Of a stretch of DNA of 64,000 nt, positions 59,201-64,000 are shown one piece after another. The notes beneath the pieces were generated by a model, which ran no database searches, was not told where the DNA came from, and worked only from the letters and a program-made list of their open reading frames with translations. Made by a program: the position numbers and the translations under genes. Positions within the stretch are counted from its first letter, which is position 1. Each line of letters begins with the position of its first letter. This DNA is from Microcystis panniformis FACHB-1757 (GTDB taxonomy: Bacteria > Cyanobacteriota > Cyanobacteriia > Cyanobacteriales > Microcystaceae), in contig NZ_CP011339.1 of the NCBI RefSeq assembly GCF_001264245.1, positions 62,001-126,000 of the forward strand, read 5' to 3'.

Positions 59201-60863
59201 AGTCTATCCCTGGATTGCCAAAGTCCGTCACTCCACCCCCGGAGTCGGTTTAATTTCTCCCCCACCCCACCACGATATCTACTCCATTGAAGACCTAGCG
59301 GAGTTGATTCATGACCTAAAAAATGCCAATCGCGCGGCCAGAGTGAGCGTAAAACTGGTTTCTGAAGTGGGAGTTGGTACAATCGCCGCCGGAGTCGCTA
59401 AAGCTCACGCTGACGTGGTTTTAATCTCTGGTTTCGATGGTGGGACCGGTGCCTCACCCCAAACCTCGATTAAACACGCGGGTTTACCTTGGGAGTTGGG
59501 ACTAGCAGAAACCCATCAAACATTGGTGTTAAATAATCTTCGCAGTCGCATTGCGGTGGAAACCGATGGCCAGATGAAAACCGGCCGCGATGTGGTGGTA
59601 GCGACGCTATTGGGGGCCGAAGAATTCGGTTTTTCGACCGCGCCACTGGTAACGTTAGGCTGTATTATGATGCGGGTTTGTCATCTTAATACCTGTCCGG
59701 CGGGGGTAGCGACTCAGGATCCGTTATTACGGAAGAATTTCATCGGGGATCCCGAATATACGGTGAATTTCATGAAATTTATCGCCCAGGAAGTGCGGGA
59801 AATTATGGCCGAATTGGGATTCCGCACCTTAAATGAAATGGTGGGGCGAACTGATGTATTAGAGCCGAAACAGGCTGTAGAACATTGGAAAGCGAAAGGA
59901 ATTGACCTAACTCCGATTCTCTATCAACCGGAGGTAGCTCCAGAGGTAGGACGCTATTGCCAGATTCCCCAGGACCACGGTTTAGATAAGTCCTTGGATA
60001 TAACCGTTTTACTGGATTTATGCAAGGATGCCATTGAAAAAGGCGAAAAAGTCAAGGCGACACTACCGATTAAAAATATTAACCGCGTGGTGGGGACGAT
60101 TTTAGGCAACGAAATCACTAAACGTCACTGGGAGGGTTTACCCGAAGATACCGTACATCTCCATTTTCAGGGCAGCGCGGGGCAGAGTTTCGGTGCTTTT
60201 GTTCCCAAAGGGGTGACACTGGAGTTAGAAGGGGATGCCAATGATTATGTGGGTAAGGGTTTAAGCGGTGGCAAAATCATCGTTTATCCGCCCAAAGGTT
60301 CCACTTTTGTGGCCGAGGAGAATATTATCATCGGTAATGTGGCTTTATACGGTGCAACCAGTGGTGAGGTGTATATTTCTGGGGTTGCTGGGGAACGTTT
60401 TGGGGTGCGTAACTCTGGGGTGACTACGGTGGTTGAGTCCGTTGGCGACCATGCTTGCGAGTATATGACGGGGGGTAAAGTCGTTGTTTTAGGGCCCACC
60501 GGTCGCAATTTCGCCGCCGGGATGAGTGGTGGTGTCGCCTACGTCCTCGATGAGTCGGGGGATTTCGCCACTCGTTGCAATACCCAAATGGTGGCTTTAG
60601 AGGCGCTAGAAGGGGAAGAAATCGACGATTTACGCGAGTTAATTCAACGCCATGCTGATTACACCCAAAGTCAAAAAGCGTCCCTAGTTTTAGCAAATTG
60701 GTCGGAAATGTTGCCCAAGTTTGTTAAAGTAATGCCCAAGGATTATAAGCGGATGTTGCAGTGTATTAAAGAGGCGTTAGATTCTGGTTTAACCGGCGAT
60801 TCTGCCCTCGATGCCGCTTTTGAAGCCAATGCCTGCGATGTGGCAAGGATTGGCGGTAGTTAG
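56289..60863 (+). CDS. gltB: Glutamate synthase large subunit (NADH-type GOGAT)
   Basis: The 1524-aa enzyme converts glutamine and 2-oxoglutarate to two glutamates. Cleavage would expose Cys22 in HDACGVGFIVHKTGKK, the amidotransferase nucleophile. The FMN domain shows SGFDGGTGASPQTSIKHAGL and the 3Fe-4S motif CIMMRVCHLNTCPAGVAT. The C-terminal beta-helix has HLHFQGSAGQSFGAFVPKGV. The ferredoxin-loop of about 27 residues found in GltS is missing between SERYTWTNERGDSKNS and IKQVASGRFGVT. It is therefore the pyridine-nucleotide-type large subunit, which needs a GltD that is not next to it. With glnN it forms the GS-GOGAT route. Confidence 0.93.
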   Translation: MNNNQTPRKQGLYDPRFEHDACGVGFIVHKTGKKSHDIVEQALTILLNLDHRGACGAEKNTGDGAGILCQIPDLFFRKVTSNLGFTLPAAGQYGVGMLYTAPDAEIRGKSRQEFEKIAAEEGLKVLGWRDVPTDNSSLGNSARSTEPFIEQVFIERNANLSDDLAFERKLYVIRKRSHLSRQSFNRYWYPCSISSRTIVYKGQLMPVQVGDYFPDLHDPDFQSALGLVHSRFSTNTFPSWERAHPYRYIAHNGEINTLRGNINWMHARQSMFASPLFGEDIKKIQPVINIEGSDSLIFDNALELMVLSGRSLPHAVMMMIPEPWAAHESMSDEKKAFYEYHSCLMEPWDGPASIAFTDGTMMGAVLDRNGLRPSRYYVTKDDLVIMASEAGVLPIEPERVAFKGRLQPGRMFLVDMKEGRIVADEEIKEAIAKAHPYRQWLNENLVNLDDLPAVETAPPETSVSLIQQQTAFGYTFEELRLLLAPMGRDGVEAVGSMGSDTPLAVLSDRPKLLYDYFQQLFAQVTNPPIDSIREEIITSPITTIGAERNLLDPQPESCHLIKLNSPILTNAQLARLQGNSEFNTVTIPILFDPTSGVEGMRSTIEAICQEVDEAILAGASIIILSDRGIDKNHAPIPSLLAVAGLHHHLIRQGTRTRVGLVLESGEPREVHHYALLLGYGCGAINPYLAFATLGSMIEEGLLVGVDHQTACKNYIKAATKGVIKVASKIGISTLQSYRGAQIFEAIGLNRSVVDRYFTWTASRIEGADLEIIAKESLLRHGHAFPDRDVNVHTLDIGGEYQWRKDGEAHLFSPETIHTLQQAVKLGKYDLFKKYSQLVNQQNQKFFTLRGLLTFKNRESIPIEEVEPIEAIMKRFKTGAMSYGSISKEAHESLAIAMNRIGGKSNTGEGGEDSERYTWTNERGDSKNSAIKQVASGRFGVTSLYLSQARELQIKMAQGAKPGEGGQLPGKKVYPWIAKVRHSTPGVGLISPPPHHDIYSIEDLAELIHDLKNANRAARVSVKLVSEVGVGTIAAGVAKAHADVVLISGFDGGTGASPQTSIKHAGLPWELGLAETHQTLVLNNLRSRIAVETDGQMKTGRDVVVATLLGAEEFGFSTAPLVTLGCIMMRVCHLNTCPAGVATQDPLLRKNFIGDPEYTVNFMKFIAQEVREIMAELGFRTLNEMVGRTDVLEPKQAVEHWKAKGIDLTPILYQPEVAPEVGRYCQIPQDHGLDKSLDITVLLDLCKDAIEKGEKVKATLPIKNINRVVGTILGNEITKRHWEGLPEDTVHLHFQGSAGQSFGAFVPKGVTLELEGDANDYVGKGLSGGKIIVYPPKGSTFVAEENIIIGNVALYGATSGEVYISGVAGERFGVRNSGVTTVVESVGDHACEYMTGGKVVVLGPTGRNFAAGMSGGVAYVLDESGDFATRCNTQMVALEALEGEEIDDLRELIQRHADYTQSQKASLVLANWSEMLPKFVKVMPKDYKRMLQCIKEALDSGLTGDSALDAAFEANACDVARIGGS

Positions 60864-60871
60864 AGTTTCAT

Positions 60872-60897
60872 GGGGGCTGAATAAGCCCCCTTTTTTT
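60872..60897 (+). terminator. Rho-independent terminator of gltB
   Basis: GGGGGCT (60872-60878) and AGCCCCC (60884-60890) flank a short loop and are followed by TTTTTTT. It begins nine bases after the gltB stop. Confidence 0.92.
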
Positions 60898-60924
60898 CAA
60901 TAGACAAGTTAAAATAGAGGTTAG

Positions 60925-62259
60925 ATGTTGTTTATAGACCTAACTCCTGTCATTCCAATGGACACACAAAACAATTTTCTCACCTTTGAAATTTTTGCAT
61001 TTGCCACTTCTGATAAATCTCATATCAAAACTCCTGATAATTTACTCTATCTTCTCGCCTCGAATAATTCATTTTGGAAGGGAACACAACAAATAGATTG
61101 TAACAGTCGCCAAATCAAGGATAATTTTATAGAAATTACAGTAAATCCAATTAAATTTGATCAAGACAGCAAAGATAAATGTATTACAGGTTTTTCAATT
61201 GTTGTAAAGGGAGAATATGGTTGTTTAGAACCTCAACGTATTCCAATTTTAAAATTTTTCAAAGACCAAAAATTAGAAAAACTGGATATAGTAAAAGACG
61301 AAATTTCTGAACAGATTGCTGATCAAATTTATCCTTATATTAATCGTGTGGAACGCCGTTTAAGAGACTACATAACGAAATTCATGATAACCAAGATAGG
61401 AGTGAATTGGTGGAAAACGGAAGCCCCCCAAGATTTTAGCAAGAAAGTTAATGACAGAAAAAATAATGAAACAAAATTTGCAAGCTATATTGACAATAAA
61501 CTCTATCTGATAGATTTTAATGATTTAGGTGAGTATATATACAAGCTTTCATCTGGTTGTATAACCAAAGAGGATTTAATTAAAAAAATTGATAGGCTTG
61601 AAGAAACTCCCGAAGCAATTCGTAAATTAAAAGAAGAAATTAAAAGCAACTATGATAAGTTTTTTAAGGAATCATTTAAAGACAGAAATTTTCAATCTAA
61701 TTGGGAGAAACTGTATAAAATCAGAAACAAAGTAGCTCATAATAATCTTTTTACCAATGACGACTTAAGTGTGGCCGAAGAAAAACACCGAGACTTAATT
61801 GAAACAATCAAGAACGCGGAGCAGAAACTTGAAGGACTGATATTAACTCCTGAAGAAGTAGGATTAATACAAGAAGAAGCAAATTCTATAGAAGATAGAC
61901 AATATCCCATCGAAAAATTGATGGATATAGTAGGAAAGTTACCATCCGAAAAATTGATGGATCCATTAAGAAAGTCACCATCCAAAAAGATGGATCTAGT
62001 AGGAAAGTTACCATCATGCCATTCTCTTATCACTCCTTCTGGCTTAAACTTAAGACGAATGAAAACCGAAAAATTGATGGATGCATTAAGAAAGTTACCA
62101 TCCGAAAAATTGATGGATCTATTAAGAAAGTCACCATCTGACGGGTTCTTCGGTTTGTGCTATGCAATGGACGGAGTTATAAGGGATGAAACCCTTATAG
62201 AGAAGGACATTGATGCGATTTTGTCAATTGTTTTCGATCTAGAACGAACTAATCAATAG
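60925..62259 (+). CDS. HEPN-domain protein (Apea-like) with repeat tail
   Basis: The 444-aa protein (ATG at 60958 gives 433) has an N-terminal beta-rich part. It then has a HEPN core: RRLRDYITKFMITKIGVNWW, LYLIDFNDLGEYIYKLSSGC and NWEKLYKIRNKVAHNNLFTN. RNKVAH fits the R-x4-H catalytic motif of HEPN ribonucleases, which act in toxin-antitoxin and phage-defence systems. About 325-405 carries five imperfect EKLMD..RK.PS units. The last 40 residues (GLCYAMDGVIRDETL..) derive from the DUF6603-like locus. No nucleotidyltransferase partner is next to it. Confidence 0.75.
   Translation: MLFIDLTPVIPMDTQNNFLTFEIFAFATSDKSHIKTPDNLLYLLASNNSFWKGTQQIDCNSRQIKDNFIEITVNPIKFDQDSKDKCITGFSIVVKGEYGCLEPQRIPILKFFKDQKLEKLDIVKDEISEQIADQIYPYINRVERRLRDYITKFMITKIGVNWWKTEAPQDFSKKVNDRKNNETKFASYIDNKLYLIDFNDLGEYIYKLSSGCITKEDLIKKIDRLEETPEAIRKLKEEIKSNYDKFFKESFKDRNFQSNWEKLYKIRNKVAHNNLFTNDDLSVAEEKHRDLIETIKNAEQKLEGLILTPEEVGLIQEEANSIEDRQYPIEKLMDIVGKLPSEKLMDPLRKSPSKKMDLVGKLPSCHSLITPSGLNLRRMKTEKLMDALRKLPSEKLMDLLRKSPSDGFFGLCYAMDGVIRDETLIEKDIDAILSIVFDLERTNQ
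61906..62137 (+). repeat. 36-bp tandem repeats in the HEPN gene
   Basis: Units of the type CCATCCGAAAAATTGATGGA followed by TATTAAGAAAGT occur five times, broken by a non-repeat stretch near 62015-62065. Each codes PSEKLMDxxRK-like residues in frame. Confidence 0.8.
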
Positions 62260-62317
62260 AACTCTTGCAAGATAAGGATTTAGTCGATTTATGCCACCCT
62301 TTAGGAAGTTGATGGGT
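62140..62317 (+). repeat. Decayed copy of the 45959-46124 junction segment
   Basis: TTCGGTTTGTGCTATGCAAT through TTTAGTCGATTTATGCCACC matches 45970-46120 with small indels. The HEPN reading frame enters it and stops at ERTNQ. Confidence 0.85.
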
Positions 62318-62339
62318 GCTGCTACTGAGTCGGGATTCC

Positions 62340-62386
62340 TTGAGTGTGTAACAGAGCAGAGTATGGCTATCGATTAGACATTTCAA
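62340..62386 (-). pseudogene. vapC-like PIN gene, 5' remnant
   Basis: On the minus strand ALKCLIDSHTLLCY is the start of a VapC-type PIN domain, whose first acidic residue is in LIDSHTLL. It then runs into sequence without PIN similarity. It follows a truncated antitoxin frame. Confidence 0.55.
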
Positions 62387-62422
62387 AGCAGATACTCCGC
62401 GAAGTCTTGTAAGTGTTCTTTA

Positions 62423-62542
62423 TCATCGGCTTAATTTTGCCAGTGGGAAATTATTATCGGTAATTAACAATTCTTCCCCTAGTTTGAGATTGTATATCAG
62501 TTCGGGCAGTTTGGCTTGAGCTTCTTGGAGAGAGACAATCAT
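62423..62542 (-). pseudogene. Phd/VapB-like antitoxin, truncated
   Basis: The 39-aa frame MIVSLQEAQAKLPELIYNLK with LGEELLITDNNFPLAKLSR is the first half of a typical antitoxin (EAQAKLPELI..L..GEE..IT..). It ends in a premature stop before the C-terminal part that would contact the toxin. Together with 62340-62386 it is a dead vapBC pair. Confidence 0.65.
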
Positions 62543-62612
62543 AATTTTACGGCAAGCGGGAAGATGAAAGGACTTTCTAGGCCGATAATACTAAATCCGT
62601 TGAGTAACGCAC

Positions 62613-62645
62613 AGAAAACGGGTTTCTCGGAGAAACCCGTTTTCT
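62613..62645. repeat. 33-bp palindrome family, copy 6
   Basis: Same arms as the other copies, with a CTCGGAG loop in place of CTTTGAG. Confidence 0.85.
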
Positions 62646-62786
62646 ACTCATGCAAAAATAACCAGATTTGTTATAATTTCTCGATTCTAACTGATCGACG
62701 CAGAGAAGGGATAGGCGAACCGAAAACCCTCTCCATTAAGGACTCGTGTTAAACTGATTAATCATGCTGGTGTCTAGAAGCGACCT

Positions 62787-63026
62787 ATGCCAAACTTAAC
62801 CTTAAGCAACGAACAAGTGATCGAATTAGTCAAACAACTCCCCGAAGCACAGCAACAGGAAGTTTATAAAATTCTCATCCTCAGTCAGTGGAGACAGTTG
62901 GAACCAGTATTTAATGAAGGAGCAGAAAGAGCTAGAATCGTAGCCAAAGAACGCGGCCGTGATTGGGATACTATGACCGAAGACGAGAGAGAAGAATTTA
63001 TCGATGAAATCGTTCACGAAAAATAG
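62787..63026 (+). CDS. Antitoxin of a PIN-domain toxin pair
   Basis: The 79-aa protein (SNEQVIELVKQLPEAQQQEV; ERARIVAKERGRDWDTMTED; EREEFIDEIVHEK) is helical and acidic. It is a familiar type of cyanobacterial antitoxin preceding a PIN-family toxin. It overlaps the next gene by one base. Confidence 0.75.
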   Translation: MPNLTLSNEQVIELVKQLPEAQQQEVYKILILSQWRQLEPVFNEGAERARIVAKERGRDWDTMTEDEREEFIDEIVHEK

Positions 63027-63454
63027 TGACCTATGTAGTTGTTTTTGATACAAATATATTAATCTCTGCTTGGCTGTCTAAAAACAGCCCTACATTTTCC
63101 TGCTTATCGTTAGCGAAGACGGGATCGGTATCTTCAGTAACCTGCCAAGAGATTTTAGACGAATTAACCGAAAAACTTCAGCAGAAATTTCAAATATCTG
63201 AACGGGGACTTAGAGAATATATCGCGGAAATTCGTCAATTTTCTAGCCTTGTTCCGATAACAAGACAACTGAGAGCGGTTCCCAACGATCCCGATGACGA
63301 TATGATCATAGAATGTGCGATCGCTGGCAAGGCTACCCATATTATCACGGGGGACAAACATCTTCTTTCACTGGTTGAATATCAAAATATTCAGATCGTA
63401 AAAGCAAAAGATTTTCTAGATTTCTTAACTCGAAATAATAACCATCAATTATGA
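63026..63454 (+). CDS. PIN-domain toxin (putative ribonuclease)
   Basis: The 142-aa protein starts at GTG 63026. It has VVFDTNILISAWLSKNSPTF with the first acidic residue, TCQEILDELTEKLQQKF with a glutamate, and VPNDPDDDMIIECAIAGKAT with IITGDKHLL, the acidic C-terminal cluster. It belongs to the PIN family of toxins linked to this antitoxin type. The frame continues after its stop as DUF4926-like sequence. Confidence 0.85.
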   Translation: MTYVVVFDTNILISAWLSKNSPTFSCLSLAKTGSVSSVTCQEILDELTEKLQQKFQISERGLREYIAEIRQFSSLVPITRQLRAVPNDPDDDMIIECAIAGKATHIITGDKHLLSLVEYQNIQIVKAKDFLDFLTRNNNHQL

Positions 63455-63661
63455 ACTTTACTCAATGGGATTTTATTAAAAGATATTCGCGAAGCAAGAT
63501 TATCCGTGGGAGACGTGGGGACATTGGTAGAAAAACATCAAATCGAGGGATTAGAAACCGGGTATAGTGTCGAATTTTTCGATAGGTTGGGAAAAACGAT
63601 TACTGTTGTCACCCTGCCCGAAAATTCCCTCCGTTTCCCCACCCACGAGGATCGACCTTGA
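63455..63661 (+). pseudogene. DUF4926-like small protein without a clear start
   Basis: Directly after the toxin stop, in the same frame, the sequence reads LLKDIREARLSVGDVGTLVE, ETGYSVEFFDRLGKTITVV and TLPENSLRF. This matches the DUF4926 pattern (an SH3-like small protein). No ATG, GTG or TTG fits its expected N-terminus except GTG codons inside SVGDVG. It may be translated from an unusual start, by reinitiation, or be dead. Confidence 0.6.
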
Positions 63662-63811
63662 CCCTACAGGACTGATATTTTCCCATCTTTAGCAGAATAT
63701 CGGCATCTAGAAGAGGGTGCGATCGTGCGGTATTTATAGTTGAGAGGGTGTGTTACACTAGCCTTAAGGCACTGTGTAGGCCGTACTCGAATTACTTCTT
63801 AACAATCCATT

Positions 63812-64000
63812 ATGATAAAAAATCTACGAGTTAGTTATGATGGAATGGTTTTCCGTCCCGAAGAAAAGATTGAATTAGAACCCAATACCCATTACATCAT
63901 CCAAATTATTTCTCGGGAAGACCCACTAGAAAATAACCCTAAAAATGCTTGGGAACTGTTAGAAGAAATGGCTGGCACCTATGAAGCTCCAGAAGATTGG
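63812..64000 (+). CDS. Antitoxin-like gene, cut by the right window edge
   Basis: From ATG at 63812 the frame reads MIKNLRVSYDGMVFRPEEKI, ELEPNTHYIIQIISRED and NAWELLEEMAGTYEAPEDW. The N-terminus resembles AF2212-type and VapB-like antitoxins (xYDGxVFRPEEKIxLxxxT). The tail and any toxin lie beyond the window. Confidence 0.65.
   Translation, partial: MIKNLRVSYDGMVFRPEEKIELEPNTHYIIQIISREDPLENNPKNAWELLEEMAGTYEAPEDW

Noticed and set aside
56289..60863. Ferredoxin-dependent glutamate synthase (gltS)
   Set aside because: The ferredoxin loop is missing at the expected place, and the FMN region reads as the GltB type.
62263..62275. End of the IS5-like element (AACTCTTGCA) after the HEPN gene
   Set aside because: The match is short and lies inside the segment shared with 46.1 kb, which explains it.
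1..64000. tRNA and rRNA genes
   Set aside because: I looked for cloverleaf-type and rRNA-like stretches in the gaps and found none convincing.

Overview
The window looks like a chromosome segment from a bloom-forming cyanobacterium, most like Microcystis. This rests on HIP1 motifs (GCGATCGC), cyanobacterial genes (crtR, cpcT, a Tab2 homologue, carotenoid oxygenase, glnN, ntcB, a SigC-like sigma factor), heptameric CTGATAA repeats, PEP-CTERM proteins, many toxin-antitoxin genes and a heavy load of insertion sequences and miniature elements. The genus is an inference; no rRNA or tRNA gene is visible.

Layout. 1-12.5 kb is an insertion-sequence graveyard. It holds two ISL3 elements, fragments of IS4-like and ISAs1-like transposases, a decayed IS1, an IS inserted in a PEP-CTERM gene, and an IS607 inserted in a higBA locus. 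It also has an inverted pair of identical 91-bp TA-flanked miniature elements, a frameshifted folate-biopterin transporter and an intact VapBC-type pair. 12.6-27 kb is mostly core genome: crtR, xth, cpcT, rplI, a YggT protein, grxC-gshB, a DUF2499/DUF3593 pair, a GT2 glycosyltransferase, a Tab2 homologue, an apocarotenoid oxygenase and glnN. glnN is preceded by a textbook NtcA promoter. 27-29.9 kb holds a PEP-CTERM gene, hicBA, a YefM/YoeB pair and a small gene broken by two elements, with a recurring 33-bp palindrome between them. 29.9-38.1 kb is a damaged nutrient-uptake region on the minus strand (sulfate-type binding protein, pstS, pstC, pstA), with pstS split by an IS and pstA truncated, plus a CadD-like transporter and a divergent sulfonate-type binding protein.

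38.7-50.9 kb is the most unusual part: six genes on one strand encoding very large, mostly unrecognised proteins. They include a 1486-aa protein with a LamG-like insert, a protein with VGIG...AAKLHV repeats like those of tail fibres, a 977-aa protein resembling DUF6603, and a 638-aa protein. I recognise no ATPase, sheath, tube, signal peptide or secretion gene with them. A decayed piece of this locus recurs 16 kb away, fused to the end of a HEPN-domain gene.

51-64 kb returns to core genes (SigC-like sigma factor, an anthranilate phosphoribosyltransferase homologue, ntcB with its own NtcA promoter, gltB) and ends in the HEPN gene and several intact or decayed toxin-antitoxin genes. glnN, ntcB and gltB form a nitrogen-assimilation theme, but they are separate transcription units.
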